64,000 bases of DNA, from contig NZ_LMRR01000007.1 of the NCBI RefSeq assembly GCF_001426085.1, positions 43,713 through 107,712 on the forward strand, read 5' to 3'. Under the pieces are notes generated by a model. That model saw nothing but the letters and a program-made list of their open reading frames with translations, had not been told where the DNA came from and did no database searches. Shown here piece by piece: positions 26,251-35,905 of this stretch. Both the position numbers and the translations under genes were made by a program. The number at the start of each line of letters is the position of its first letter. Position 1 is the stretch's first letter. The stretch comes from Rhodococcus sp. Leaf278. GTDB lineage: Bacteria > Actinomycetota > Actinomycetes > Mycobacteriales > Mycobacteriaceae.

Positions 26251-26801
26251 GCCTGATCCGCTCGGAAAGAGAACGTCACTGTGGAAGTAGCGCTCTGGGG
26301 TGGTTGATCGGAGGTGGTGAGACGAAAGCACCACACCTCGCTCGCACCTGGGGCGAGCGCACGGGCTGCAGGCGCGACCGGCACCTGAGCACCCGCCGCA
26401 TTACCGTTGAACAATACTGTCGCGCCCATGGGGGCTCCCGTGGACGGGCATTCCTCAGCGTTCGCGACGGTGCTCGCCGCCAGCGTGAAGGGAAGCGCCC
26501 CTCCGACGGTGGTGTTCTGAAGCCGGAAGTTGAAGGGGGTGGTTCCGTTGTTGCGAATCAGCAGTGGCGCTTGCGCGAACCCGTTTGGAGTGAGGGCCTC
26601 GTTTCCCAGCCCCGGGATGACGAAATTCGGAAAGTCGACCGCACCCTCGGGGCCCAGCTTGATGTCCAAGGTTCCCGAGGTGATGGTGCCGCCCCCGATC
26701 ACCTCTTCATCGCGCCACAGCGCGCCCGTCACCCGTGCCGAGCCGAAGCTCACCACAAGGACGGACGCGGCTGCCAGCGCCCAGTATCGACCGTGTTTCA
26801 A
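26247..26801 (-). CDS. SipW-dependent-type secreted protein
   Basis: A 184-residue protein whose N-terminus MKHGRYWALAAASVLVV is followed by GALWRDEEVIGGGTITSG. This is the hydrophobic segment plus W-x-D-E and GGTITSGTLDIKLG pattern of alternate-signal proteins. The rest is a beta-rich domain (LLIRNNGTTPFNFRLQ), with two cysteines in the second half. It overlaps the downstream signal peptidase gene by four bases. It probably is one of the subunits exported by that peptidase. Confidence 0.8.
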   Translation of the reverse strand: MKHGRYWALAAASVLVVSFGSARVTGALWRDEEVIGGGTITSGTLDIKLGPEGAVDFPNFVIPGLGNEALTPNGFAQAPLLIRNNGTTPFNFRLQNTTVGGALPFTLAASTVANAEECPSTGAPMGATVLFNGNAAGAQVPVAPAARALAPGASEVWCFRLTTSDQPPQSATSTVTFSFRADQA

Positions 26802-26813
26802 AGGAACCAGAAT

Positions 26814-27416
26814 TCAGAGCGGACGGATCTGCGTGAGATCGAGGGTGAACTCCGACAGATCGATGCTCTGGTCTTGCGCCTCGGTGCCGGTCTGGCCCGC
26901 CAATTCACCGGTGTTGCGATCGAATGTGAATCGAACCTCGACGCTGATGATTTGGTCAGCGGGTGCGCTCGTCGTTCGCGTGATCACGGCAGTTCCCGCA
27001 CCATCCGTAGGCAGAGGATTGTCGGCAGCGTCGGTGGCGGCAACAGATGTAGTGATGGCGGCAAGCAATTCGGCCGAGTCCGGTGATTCGACGTCGACGA
27101 CATTGCTGATGTCAGCTGTCAGATTCGCGGTCAGGTTTTCACCCTCGGCCTCGACCAAGAAGTCAGCCGTATATGCGACCGTGTCACCCGGCACGATGCG
27201 GAACGTGTCGATATTGATGTCCACGGGCGTGACGTCGTAAGAGACGTCTTGCCAATTCACGGAGTCCTCGTCGAGAGTGAGGCGAAGGTCTCCGGAGGTG
27301 ATCGTTCCACCACCGAGCGTCTCGCTGTCGTTCCACAAAGCCAGCGATCCCATACCACCCAGCAGCAGTACCGCCGCCGCCCCTGCCGCTACTGCACCCT
27401 TGGTTGCCTTGTTCAT
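26814..27416 (-). CDS. Alternate signal-mediated exported protein, RER_14450 family
   Basis: A 200-residue protein starting MNKATKGAVAAGAAAVLLL and continuing GSLALWNDSETLGGGTITSG. This is the alternate-type signal of the RER_14450 family, named after a Rhodococcus erythropolis protein and linked to SipW peptidases. The mature part has a beta-sandwich pattern with NLTANLTADIS and a C-terminal ELAGQTG-LSEFTLDLTQIRPL region. It lacks cysteines. It is the first gene of the cluster and likely the major exported subunit. The ATG at 27416 is chosen because it begins the family signal; the longer frame lies in a non-coding leader. Confidence 0.85.
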   Translation of the reverse strand: MNKATKGAVAAGAAAVLLLGGMGSLALWNDSETLGGGTITSGDLRLTLDEDSVNWQDVSYDVTPVDINIDTFRIVPGDTVAYTADFLVEAEGENLTANLTADISNVVDVESPDSAELLAAITTSVAATDAADNPLPTDGAGTAVITRTTSAPADQIISVEVRFTFDRNTGELAGQTGTEAQDQSIDLSEFTLDLTQIRPL

Positions 27417-27793
27417 GTACGTTCTGCTTTCTTCGTAGGCCTTCGAGAACAGGCCGGGTGAGGGGGTGACCCGGGCGGGTCGTCGGCCATCTGAAGAGGC
27501 CTCCGCAACTGGTGCGATGCTCATTGTTTCGCAATGGCTACCTGGCCTGTTACTCATGTGAGAGTAAAAGTCCAGAAGACTTTTTGGTCGGTCATTTCGG
27601 ACTATGCGTTTACACATCAATGCCCAATGTAAAGCATCAGAGGACGTGGAATTTCCCGCTTCGGTGCACGCCAGCACTGGTCAGACCATGCTCAATAGCG
27701 GAACCATCATTATTCGGCACAATTTTCCAAAAGTGTCCGCTGTTTCGGCAGCGCCACTGAGATTCAGCGTTGATACGTCGCCCGAGGCGCACG
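27417..27793 (-). other. Gene-free leader and promoter region of the SipW cluster
   Basis: About 377 bases without a convincing gene. It is less GC-rich than its surroundings. On the minus strand it holds several short hairpins: CATTGCGAAACAATG near 27522-27536 and a GC-rich CCGGGT/ACCCGG near 27458-27480. I see no riboswitch that I recognise. The AT-rich part at 27560-27650 is the likely promoter for the cluster. Confidence 0.5.
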
Positions 27794-27823
27794 AAAAAGC
27801 CCCGAGGCTGAACGCCTCGGGGC
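27794..27823 (-). terminator. Rho-independent terminator of purA
   Basis: Minus strand: GCCCCGAGGC (27823-27814), a five-base loop, its complement (27808-27799), then TTTTT (27798-27794). A perfect 10-bp GC stem with a T-run, 20 bases after the purA stop. Confidence 0.9.
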
Positions 27824-27842
27824 CATGTCTCGGTTGAAATGC

Positions 27843-29195
<1,353 letters not shown>

Positions 29196-29203
29196 TCACC
29201 ATT

Positions 29204-29219
29204 TGTCGCAGGCGCGACA
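29204..29219. promoter_or_regulatory. Inverted repeat TGTCGC-N4-GCGACA in the purA upstream region
   Basis: TGTCGC (29204-29209) and GCGACA (29214-29219) form a perfect 6-bp inverted repeat about 70 bases before purA and 115 before the divergent gene. It could be an operator or a 5' hairpin. No known box matches. Confidence 0.3.
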
Positions 29220-29334
29220 GTGGCCGGGGGAACAGTCTAGCCGAGCCGGTGAGCTGGCCCGCATGCCGCTACGGTGGAGCCCAAACGAGGGCACTATGGT
29301 CGTGACGAGGATTCATCGCAGACCTAGGAGCGCC

Positions 29335-30000
29335 GTGACACCGTTTGTTCTGCAGTGCGGCAACCCGCTGCTGCCGATCACGCTGACCGACGTCCCACTG
29401 CGCAGCGCCGACGCAGTACCGACCGACGACGACTGCAGCGCGATCTTCTCCGACATCGAATCCGCTCCCGCACCCCGCATCATCGTCCTGGGCGACGACG
29501 CCTCCCTGGCCGCAGTCCTGACCCGCTTGATGCGTACCGACCGCCTGCACGTCGAAGTCGCCTTCGTACCGGAGACTGCGACCAACGCAGCTCACATCTA
29601 CAAACTCGGCACCGGGTCACGCGCCGCCAAAGTGGCGCTCACCGGGACTGCGTCGAGCACGCCCCTGATTCGCGACGATGCAGGTAAAGCCGTCGTCGGT
29701 CGAGCGCTGCTCGGCGGTGCCGACGGCGCGGAACTCAAGGGCGAGGCCTACGTCGACGACACCCGCCTGTTCGCCGGCGTCGTACCAGGAGTCGAGGTGG
29801 CACCCACCCCGGAAATGCCGGGCTTGCGCGCGCGAGTGATCGGCCGCCGACGTCTGTTGCCCCGCCGTTGGGTGAGCGGGCGCGCGATGCAACTCGGTTC
29901 CCCGGCAGCGCAACTGCTGCGCGACGGGGTCGCCGGCGACAGAACAGTAAAGAGATCCACGTTCTACCGCCACGATCAGGAGTGGTTGCTGGTCCGATGA
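29335..30000 (+). CDS. Conserved protein, Rv0358-like
   Basis: A 221-residue cytoplasmic protein found between purA and an M50 peptidase gene in related genomes (Rv0358 position in M. tuberculosis). No catalytic motif is obvious. Notable stretches are RIIVLGDDASLAAVLTRLMRTDRLHVEVAFVP and RAMQLGSPAAQLLRDGVAGDRTVKRSTFYRHDQEW; the first resembles the start of diacylglycerol-kinase-like folds but lacks a full motif. The GTG at 29335 has AGGAG five bases upstream; ATG 29296 is the alternative. It overlaps the peptidase gene by four bases. Confidence 0.75.
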   Translation: MTPFVLQCGNPLLPITLTDVPLRSADAVPTDDDCSAIFSDIESAPAPRIIVLGDDASLAAVLTRLMRTDRLHVEVAFVPETATNAAHIYKLGTGSRAAKVALTGTASSTPLIRDDAGKAVVGRALLGGADGAELKGEAYVDDTRLFAGVVPGVEVAPTPEMPGLRARVIGRRRLLPRRWVSGRAMQLGSPAAQLLRDGVAGDRTVKRSTFYRHDQEWLLVR

Positions 30001-30770
30001 CCGTCCCGCTACGACGTAGTCCAGTTCTACCGAGCCCGGTGTTCGTCGCCGTTCTCGCCGTCGCAGGAGTCGGCGGAGCACTCGCGTGGACCGCCGAGGA
30101 TGTCACCTCCTTCACCGCGCGCCTCGGGGTGTTCGTTCTGGTACTCGCCGGCTGGATCGCCTCGGTGTGCCTGCACGAGTTCGGTCACGCGTTCACTGCA
30201 TTTCGCGCCGGGGATCGCGAGGTCGAACTCCGCGGCTACCTGACGCTCAACCCGCTGAAGTACGCCCACCCGTTGCTCTCGATCGTGTTGCCGGTGGTGT
30301 TCATCGCGATCGGCGGAATCGGACTACCAGGCGGTGCCGTGTATCTGCGGACCGGCCAATTCTCAGCGTCGACGCAGCGGCGCATCGCCCTGGCCGGGCC
30401 GATCGCCAATGCCGTTGTCGCCGTTGCACTTCTGGTCGTCATCAGACTGTTCGGCACCGACGGCACTCACTCCGCATTCTGGTACGGGCTCAGCTTCCTG
30501 GCGTTCCTGCAGATCATGGCCACCATTCTCAACCTGATTCCGGTACCGGGGCTCGACGGATACGCCGCACTCGAGCCCTCGCTCTCACCCGCAACGAGGG
30601 CATCGCTGAGCCAGTTCAAGACGTACGGCTTGCTGGTACTCGTGGCCTTGCTGTTCGTGCCCGCAGTGAACTCCGCCTTCTTCGGAGCGATCTACGCCCT
30701 GTTCGGATTGTCCGGGGTTCCCGAGTTCTTCGCCGGCAACGGCAACTACCTGATGCGATTCTGGTTGTAG
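29997..30770 (+). CDS. M50-family membrane metalloprotease (site-2 protease type)
   Basis: A 257-residue multi-span membrane protein. It has the zinc motif HEFGH in SVCLHEFGHAFTAFRAGD and a later NLIPVPGLDGYAAL segment with the third-ligand aspartate, both typical of M50B peptidases. Related proteins cut transmembrane segments of regulators such as anti-sigma factors. It begins in the ATGA overlap with the gene before it and is the equivalent of Rv0359. The substrate is unknown. Confidence 0.9.
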   Translation: MTVPLRRSPVLPSPVFVAVLAVAGVGGALAWTAEDVTSFTARLGVFVLVLAGWIASVCLHEFGHAFTAFRAGDREVELRGYLTLNPLKYAHPLLSIVLPVVFIAIGGIGLPGGAVYLRTGQFSASTQRRIALAGPIANAVVAVALLVVIRLFGTDGTHSAFWYGLSFLAFLQIMATILNLIPVPGLDGYAALEPSLSPATRASLSQFKTYGLLVLVALLFVPAVNSAFFGAIYALFGLSGVPEFFAGNGNYLMRFWL

Positions 30771-30771
30771 C

Positions 30772-31713
30772 TCAACGGTTGTCGAGTGCGATGTTCGACG
30801 CGAGGTCGCGCAGAGATCTACGCAGAGAGGTCGGCTCCAGCACCCGGACACCCCCACCGAGCGCGATCAACTGTCCGAGCGCCACTGCCTCGCTCTCGAG
30901 CATCAGGTCCACGGTGGTCCACCCGTCGTCGTCGCGCGGTGCAGTGGCCGGCATCGCCGTAGCACCGATCACTCGCGGCAGAGCGCGAATTGCCGAGTCG
31001 GACAGCCGGACACGACATGCATACGTCAGCAGCGACCGATCGAACTCCGCCATCGACGTGTTCCACCACTGCGCGAGGTCGAATCCCTCGGGCCGGATGA
31101 CCGGATTCGCCGACTCCGTGACACTGCCGATCCGATCGACCCGAAACGACAGGATGCGCTTGCCGCGCGTGGCCACCAAATACCAGACCGACGCCTTCAC
31201 CACGAGACCGAGCGGCCCGACGACCCGTCTCCCACCGCGGTAACCCATCTCGATCTCCCGACCACTGAGCACCGCACGAGCCAGTACCGGAACGACATCG
31301 TTCGCGGCGGGCACTGTGAACCACCCGGGAACGTCCACGTGCACGCGGTCACGCCACAGTTGCGCGCTCGCCCGCAACGGAACCGGCAGTGCGCCGAGAA
31401 GCTTGCTCTCGGCCGCAGCGGTGGCATCGGACAGACCCAGGTCGGCGGCGATCGACGGCATCCCGAGAAGCATCAGCGCCGACGTTTCGGTACCGGTCAT
31501 GCCGGTCAGTGCGGACTGCCACCCGTCGAGCAGCCGGATACCGCCGCCGGGGCCGGTTTCGGTCCACAGTGGCACTCCTGCAGCACCGAGCGCGCCGATG
31601 TCGCGGTAGATGGTTCGGACGGATACCTCGACCTGGTCGGCCAGGGATTGTGCAGTCGCCGTGCGCCCCTGCTGGAGCAGCAGCATGATGCGGAGCAATC
31701 GCGCGGAACGCAT
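30772..31713 (-). CDS. YafY-type WYL-domain transcriptional regulator
   Basis: A 313-residue regulator. The N-terminal HTH_11 winged helix (RLLRIMLLLQQGRTATAQSLADQVEVSVRTIYRDIGAL, about residues 4-42) is followed by a WYL domain with REIEMGYRG and VVKASVWYLVATRGKRILSFRVDRI, and a WCX-like C-terminus. WYL domains bind nucleic acid or small ligands. It is divergent from a PPOX-family gene across a 53-base gap containing a perfect palindrome, and so probably controls that gene and itself. Confidence 0.9.
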   Translation of the reverse strand: MRSARLLRIMLLLQQGRTATAQSLADQVEVSVRTIYRDIGALGAAGVPLWTETGPGGGIRLLDGWQSALTGMTGTETSALMLLGMPSIAADLGLSDATAAAESKLLGALPVPLRASAQLWRDRVHVDVPGWFTVPAANDVVPVLARAVLSGREIEMGYRGGRRVVGPLGLVVKASVWYLVATRGKRILSFRVDRIGSVTESANPVIRPEGFDLAQWWNTSMAEFDRSLLTYACRVRLSDSAIRALPRVIGATAMPATAPRDDDGWTTVDLMLESEAVALGQLIALGGGVRVLEPTSLRRSLRDLASNIALDNR

Positions 31714-31725
31714 TTCTCGATATTA

Positions 31726-31742
31726 CTGACACAAGGTGTCAG
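31726..31742. promoter_or_regulatory. Operator-like palindrome CTGACAC-AAG-GTGTCAG
   Basis: A perfect 7-3-7 inverted repeat lies between the divergent WYL regulator and the PPOX gene, 12 bases from the regulator start and 24 from the other. Its place makes it the best candidate binding site for the WYL regulator. Confidence 0.6.
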
Positions 31743-31766
31743 CAATGGTGGCGAATACTCGTCACC

Positions 31767-32234
31767 ATGACGACCTGGAACGAGTTCTCGACTGCAGCCC
31801 CGAACTTGGCATCGGCGGTGCGGGCCAGATTCACCGCCAACAAGCACCATGTGCTCGCGACGCTCCGAGCCGACGGCTCACCGCGCGTGAGCGGAACCGA
31901 AGTGGAATTCGACGCCACCGGTGTAGTGCGCCTCGGGTCGATGCTCGGTGCCGCCAAGGCGCGGGACCTACAACGTGACGGACGCTTCGCGCTGCACAGC
32001 AACCCGGGGCATCATTCGATGGAGGGCGGTGACGCGAAGATCAGCGGAGTAGCCGTCGAAATCACCGATCCCGCTGTGCTGCAACCGATATTCGACGCGG
32101 CGCCGGGCGAGTTGGTGCCGTACCACGTGTTCGACCTCGACATCACCGAGATCGTGCTGACGTCGCTGGTGGACGATCACATGCAGATCGACATCTGGCG
32201 TCCGGGAACCGAGGTTCGCACCGTCACCAGGTGA
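31767..32234 (+). CDS. PPOX/pyridoxamine-phosphate-oxidase-fold protein
   Basis: A 155-residue split beta-barrel flavin or F420-binding protein: the N-terminal HHVLATLRADGSPRVSGTEVEF is the standard first strand pair, followed by RDGRFALHSNP. Family members reduce or oxidise small molecules with FMN, F420 or heme. The sequence does not reveal the cofactor. Its end overlaps the convergent CDF exporter gene by eleven bases. Likely regulated by the divergent WYL protein. Confidence 0.85.
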   Translation: MTTWNEFSTAAPNLASAVRARFTANKHHVLATLRADGSPRVSGTEVEFDATGVVRLGSMLGAAKARDLQRDGRFALHSNPGHHSMEGGDAKISGVAVEITDPAVLQPIFDAAPGELVPYHVFDLDITEIVLTSLVDDHMQIDIWRPGTEVRTVTR

Positions 32235-33153
32235 TCTCTTCCTTGCACGTTCGCCCGTGTGCGGCCGGCTCGACCTGCACGGTGGCGTGGTCGAGGCCGT
32301 AGGTGGACAACAACGACTTGGCACGATCGAGCACCATCGACGACGAACCCTCGCACTCGAGATGAACTGTCGCCACGTCCATTCCGGTGGTGAGCGTCCA
32401 CACGTGCAGGTCGTGCACTCCCGTCACACCGGGAAGTGCGCTCAGGTCGCCGGTCAACGCGTCCACGTCGACGTCGGCGGGACTTGCCTGGGTGAGAATC
32501 CGCAGGGCCGAGCCTGCCAGCTTGATCGCTCGCGGAATCACCCACAGGGAAATCAGTACACCCACGACGATGTCCACCCAGGTCCACTGGAACAGCAGCA
32601 TCAGCACACCGCCGACGAGCACCCCGACACTGCCGACCGCGTCGGCAAGGACTTCCATATATGCGCCGCGGACCGCGAGCGAATCCTTGGCGTCGCCGCG
32701 AATGAGCAGCATGACAACGATATTGGCCACGAGACCGGCCGCCGCAGTCAGAATGAGTGGTAGGCCTGGGATTTCGGGAGCGTCACCGATTCGCGATATC
32801 GCCTCGTACATGATGAAGGCCGCAACACCCAGCAGCAGAACAGCATTGGCGATGGCGGTCAACACCTCTGCGCGGTGCCAGCCGAAAGTTCTTGCCGCGA
32901 CTGCACTTCCCTTGCGTGCGAGCAGCAGGGCGATCAACCCCATCGACATACCGAGCACATCGGTGAGCATGTGGCCCGCGTCGGCCAGCAGACCGAGCGA
33001 GCCGATCGCCAACGCTACGGTGAACTCGACGACGAGGAACACCACCAGAATCGCGAGCGCCACGACCATCTTGCGAACGCGAGACCTGGGCGGACCTGCA
33101 CCTGCAGGCGAGTGACCGCCCACTCCGTGACTGTGCCCGTGACCGGCGCCCAT
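32224..33153 (-). CDS. Cation diffusion facilitator (CzcD/ZitB-like) metal exporter
   Basis: A 309-residue CDF transporter. The N-terminus is His-rich (HGHSHGVGGH). Six membrane segments carry the metal-site motifs LLADAGHMLTDV (H-x3-D) in segment 2 and EVLADAVGSVGV (D in segment 5), and a cytoplasmic ferredoxin-like domain ends the protein (VHDLHVWTLTTGMDVATVHLE). It exports zinc or related divalent ions by proton antiport. A palindromic site of ArsR/SmtB type lies about 42 bases upstream of the start, in line with induction by metal. Confidence 0.93.
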   Translation of the reverse strand: MGAGHGHSHGVGGHSPAGAGPPRSRVRKMVVALAILVVFLVVEFTVALAIGSLGLLADAGHMLTDVLGMSMGLIALLLARKGSAVAARTFGWHRAEVLTAIANAVLLLGVAAFIMYEAISRIGDAPEIPGLPLILTAAAGLVANIVVMLLIRGDAKDSLAVRGAYMEVLADAVGSVGVLVGGVLMLLFQWTWVDIVVGVLISLWVIPRAIKLAGSALRILTQASPADVDVDALTGDLSALPGVTGVHDLHVWTLTTGMDVATVHLECEGSSSMVLDRAKSLLSTYGLDHATVQVEPAAHGRTCKEEITW

Positions 33154-33194
33154 AACTCCCCCTTGCGTGCCTGTATCTACCTCCGGGAGTCACC

Positions 33195-33214
33195 ATATGC
33201 GTACATACGCATAT
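33195..33214. promoter_or_regulatory. ArsR/SmtB-like operator ATATGCGTACATACGCATAT
   Basis: A perfect 9-2-9 inverted repeat, AT-rich at its ends, sits 42 bases before the CDF exporter start. Metal-sensing ArsR/SmtB repressors bind such ATATG-N-CATAT sites. No arsR-type gene is present in the window, so the repressor would be encoded elsewhere. Confidence 0.6.
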
Positions 33215-33247
33215 ATGCAATGGTGTCGGACTGCTACAGGCGCTCGG

Positions 33248-34342
33248 TCACACCTCAGGCGGAACGTGCGGATTCTTCACCGTCGGCGGCAGGGTGGCGA
33301 GCGCCGAAATGCGCTTGAGGCCCGCGACCTGCAGCAAGTCGACGATGATCGATCGCAACTGAGCCAGCACCACGGTCGCCGACAGGCCCGCATTCGAGAT
33401 CAACTCCGGCTTGGCACCGGCGGCAACCGAACGCAACACTCGGGCAGCCTCCGCCGCATCCGGCTTCTGCCCCGGATCGGCAAGAACCATCTGCCGCAGA
33501 ACTTCCACGGCATGCGCCAACTTCTCCACCTCGTCGACGACACGTGGATCGAGAATTTCGTCGTCTCGCACCAGCGTCAGCGAGCGTCGAGCGAGCACCC
33601 GAATGTTCCGGACGGCATTGTCGATGGGATCGGCCGTCGCCGCGAGCGCGGCCAGGCGATTGCGGTGATTCCAGTACATCGGCGAGATGCGGGCAATTTC
33701 CCGGCCGCCCTTGAGGTCGGTACGAAGCGCATCGATACCCGACTGCGTCGCCCTGGCCTTACGCAAGGCTTCCTCGATCGGCTTGGGATCGTTCGCCACC
33801 AAACCGTCGGCCACCTTCTGCAACACACTCGCAGCCGTCCCCAGGACATTTGCCGCATCCTTACGCGCACGCCACACCGGATGAGTCGGGATCAACGCCA
33901 CGATCGCAACGCCCACCAGACCACCGACCAACGCGTCGACCATGCGGTTGGGGCCGCCCATGTTGCCCGGCGGAATCAAGGTCGCCACCAGTACGGCGGA
34001 CGATCCGGCCTGCATCGCGATGATCGGACCACCGTCGAGGAACACCGCAGCCGACATCGCCAGTAAGACCACCAAGGCGATCTGCCAGGGCCCGCTACCG
34101 ATCAGCGAGATCAACAGATCGCCTATCCCGATGCCGACCGTCACTCCGGCCACCAACTCGACCGAACGACGCAGGCGAGCACCGAGAGAGACCCCGAGCG
34201 AGACGACCGCGGCGATCGGCGCGAAGAACGGGCTCTGGTGACCGACGATGTCCGTCGCGACGAACCACGCCACACCTGCGGCCAACGCGCATTGAATGAT
34301 CGGAAGCAGCGACAGCTGCAGGCGCGCGGTCCCCGCCTTCAT
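33248..34342 (-). CDS. FUSC / aromatic-acid-exporter-family membrane protein
   Basis: A 364-residue protein. The N-terminal half has about six hydrophobic segments (LLPIIQCALAAGVAWFVATD, FFAPIAAVVSLGVSLGARLRRSVE, VAGVTVGIGIGDLLISLIG and others) with the conserved FFAPIAAV-S-LG-S pattern of FUSC transporters. The second half is a cytoplasmic helical domain. The family is linked to export of aromatic acids. The ATG at 34342 is preceded by GGGGGCG; the long frame further up is a shadow of the DUF3151 gene, which ends 37 bases before it. In M. tuberculosis this gene is not at this place, so it may be an insertion in the shared order. Confidence 0.8.
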   Translation of the reverse strand: MKAGTARLQLSLLPIIQCALAAGVAWFVATDIVGHQSPFFAPIAAVVSLGVSLGARLRRSVELVAGVTVGIGIGDLLISLIGSGPWQIALVVLLAMSAAVFLDGGPIIAMQAGSSAVLVATLIPPGNMGGPNRMVDALVGGLVGVAIVALIPTHPVWRARKDAANVLGTAASVLQKVADGLVANDPKPIEEALRKARATQSGIDALRTDLKGGREIARISPMYWNHRNRLAALAATADPIDNAVRNIRVLARRSLTLVRDDEILDPRVVDEVEKLAHAVEVLRQMVLADPGQKPDAAEAARVLRSVAAGAKPELISNAGLSATVVLAQLRSIIVDLLQVAGLKRISALATLPPTVKNPHVPPEV

Positions 34343-34379
34343 CCGAGTGCGCCCCCGCGAGCGGCTGGCGCGGGCTCGA

Positions 34380-34805
34380 TCAGCCCAGGCCGAGCGCTTC
34401 TGCTGCCTTGGGGTCACAGTCTTCGAGGAGGTCGAGGCAGCGGGCGTACTCGTCGTTCTCGTTGATGTCGCGCGCGGCTTTGGCGAGGACTGCGACGCAT
34501 CGGAGGAATCCGCGGTTGGGCTCATGGCTGTACGGGACCGGCCCGAATCCCTTCCATCCGTTACGACGCAACTGGTCCAGCCCTCGGTGATATCCGGTAC
34601 GAGCGTAGGCGTAGGCCGTAATGGTGGCACCGGACTCGAGCGCAGCCTCGGCCAGGTAGGCCCACGCAATGGACGCCGTCGGATGCGCGGCTGCGACCGT
34701 CTCGGGGGCCTCGTGGTTGAGCAGTGAGGATTCGGCCTCGTCGTCGCCGGGCAACAGTGTGGGTTGGGGTCCGAGCAGATCACCGAAAGAAGTCATGGCG
34801 CTCAT
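34380..34805 (-). CDS. DUF3151 protein (Rv0360c-like)
   Basis: A 141-residue soluble protein, recognised as DUF3151 by its N-terminus (FGDLLGPQPTLLPGD), the helical repeat-like middle (HPTASIAWAYLAEAALESG, AYAYARTGYHRGLDQLRRNGWKG) and C-terminal CLDLLEDCDPKAAEALGL. The helices look like tetratricopeptide-type pairs. The function is unknown. It keeps the position of Rv0360c. Two starts, codons 1 and 4 (34805, 34796), are possible. Confidence 0.88.
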   Translation of the reverse strand: MSAMTSFGDLLGPQPTLLPGDDEAESSLLNHEAPETVAAAHPTASIAWAYLAEAALESGATITAYAYARTGYHRGLDQLRRNGWKGFGPVPYSHEPNRGFLRCVAVLAKAARDINENDEYARCLDLLEDCDPKAAEALGLG

Positions 34806-34942
34806 TGTGCCCCTACGTCACCGAATCGTGTCCGAACACCCCCGCATCGCTCGCGCCCGGCCACCGACACCATCGATAGGCTGCCAGCTGACGAAATTTC
34901 AGACATACCGCTCTTGCAAGATCAGGTGGACGAGGGAGAAGC

Positions 34943-35812
34943 ATGCCGGACGAGAAAAAGAATGCACCCTCCGAGGCCGACGCCGCCACCGAGAAAATCG
35001 ATCTGGCGAAGACGAAAAAGGATGCCGGGTCCGAAGAGACTGCAGCCGAGTCGAAGGCAGTCGACGACGATCCGACCGAAAAGATCAGCACCGACAAATC
35101 CACTACAGACGAGATTGCCGGGTCTCCCGCAGACGAGCCGGCAGCGCCGATCGCGAAGCCGACTGCGGCACCGCGTCGTATTCCGCCCCGAGATACCGCT
35201 GATAAATCGACCACAGCTGTTGCGGCAGAGAAGAAATCCCCGGCAAAGCTGCCCCCGCCGGTCGGGCCTCGCAAGGTCGAACCCCGCAAGATCGAGCCAC
35301 AGCAGGCCGGCTCGAAGCAGGCCGGATCCAAGCAGGCAACGCCCCAGCGCGTCGGCCCGCCGCCTGCGGAGCCGGGGAAGTCGAGCCACAAGAAGTGGTG
35401 GGCGGCGCTGGTGGCCGTGGTGGTCGTGATCGCTGCTGTTGCCGCCGGGGCGTACCTGCTGATCGATCGCACGAGCGAGGACACCTCACCGGAGGCGCAG
35501 ATCCGATCGACGGTCGAATCGTTCACCCGAGCGCTGGCCGGAGGTGACCTGGCCACGCTCCGCAGCACCTCGTGCGGCGATCTGGCGACCTTCTACCGCG
35601 ACATCCCGGACACCGAGTTCGCCGACGTCCACCGCGTCTCTGTCGAACAGGGCAGTATCCCGACGGTCGACAGCATCGACGCCATTCAGGTCACCGACGC
35701 CACCACCGCTATCGCTCAGGTGATCGCGCACACCGACGCGAATCCGAACGATCGGTCGCCGCGCACCTTCGACCTACGCCTGGAGGGCGAACAGTGGAAG
35801 GTGTGCAGCTGA
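34943..35812 (+). CDS. Membrane-anchored protein, Rv0361-like
   Basis: A 289-residue protein in three parts. A cytoplasmic region of about 150 residues is rich in Lys, Glu, Pro and Ala (with KAGSKQ-type repeats near 110-130). Next is one membrane segment (WWAALVAVVVVIAAVAAGAYLL). Last is an extracytoplasmic NTF2-like domain (AQIRSTVESFTRALAGGDLATL to GEQWKVCS). The end resembles that of the protein at 12343. The function is unknown; position matches Rv0361. Confidence 0.8.
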   Translation: MPDEKKNAPSEADAATEKIDLAKTKKDAGSEETAAESKAVDDDPTEKISTDKSTTDEIAGSPADEPAAPIAKPTAAPRRIPPRDTADKSTTAVAAEKKSPAKLPPPVGPRKVEPRKIEPQQAGSKQAGSKQATPQRVGPPPAEPGKSSHKKWWAALVAVVVVIAAVAAGAYLLIDRTSEDTSPEAQIRSTVESFTRALAGGDLATLRSTSCGDLATFYRDIPDTEFADVHRVSVEQGSIPTVDSIDAIQVTDATTAIAQVIAHTDANPNDRSPRTFDLRLEGEQWKVCS

Positions 35813-35854
35813 CCGACGTGAGCGGAACTTCGTAGCCTGCTACGAGGCCGGAGT

Positions 35855-35881
35855 GGAGCCTGCGGAACGACCGCAGGCTCC
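35855..35881. terminator. Hairpin terminator between convergent genes
   Basis: GGAGCCTGCGG (35855-35865), loop AACGA, CCGCAGGCTCC (35871-35881): a perfect 11-bp stem between the Rv0361-like gene and fba. It overlaps a copy of the dispersed AGCC-GCGGAACGAC element. Confidence 0.75.
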
Positions 35882-35905
35882 TCGCTCACATGCGGCGAAG
35901 CCGCT

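Noticed and set aside
22307..27416. Sortase-dependent pilus or type IV pilus locus
   Set aside because: No sortase, LPxTG motif, prepilin peptidase or pilus ATPase lies in the cluster; the signal peptidases are of SipW/ER type.
32224..34805. Recently acquired island of exporter genes in the conserved backbone
   Set aside because: Base composition and codon use look like the surroundings, and no att site, integrase or repeat borders were seen; only the gene order differs from M. tuberculosis.
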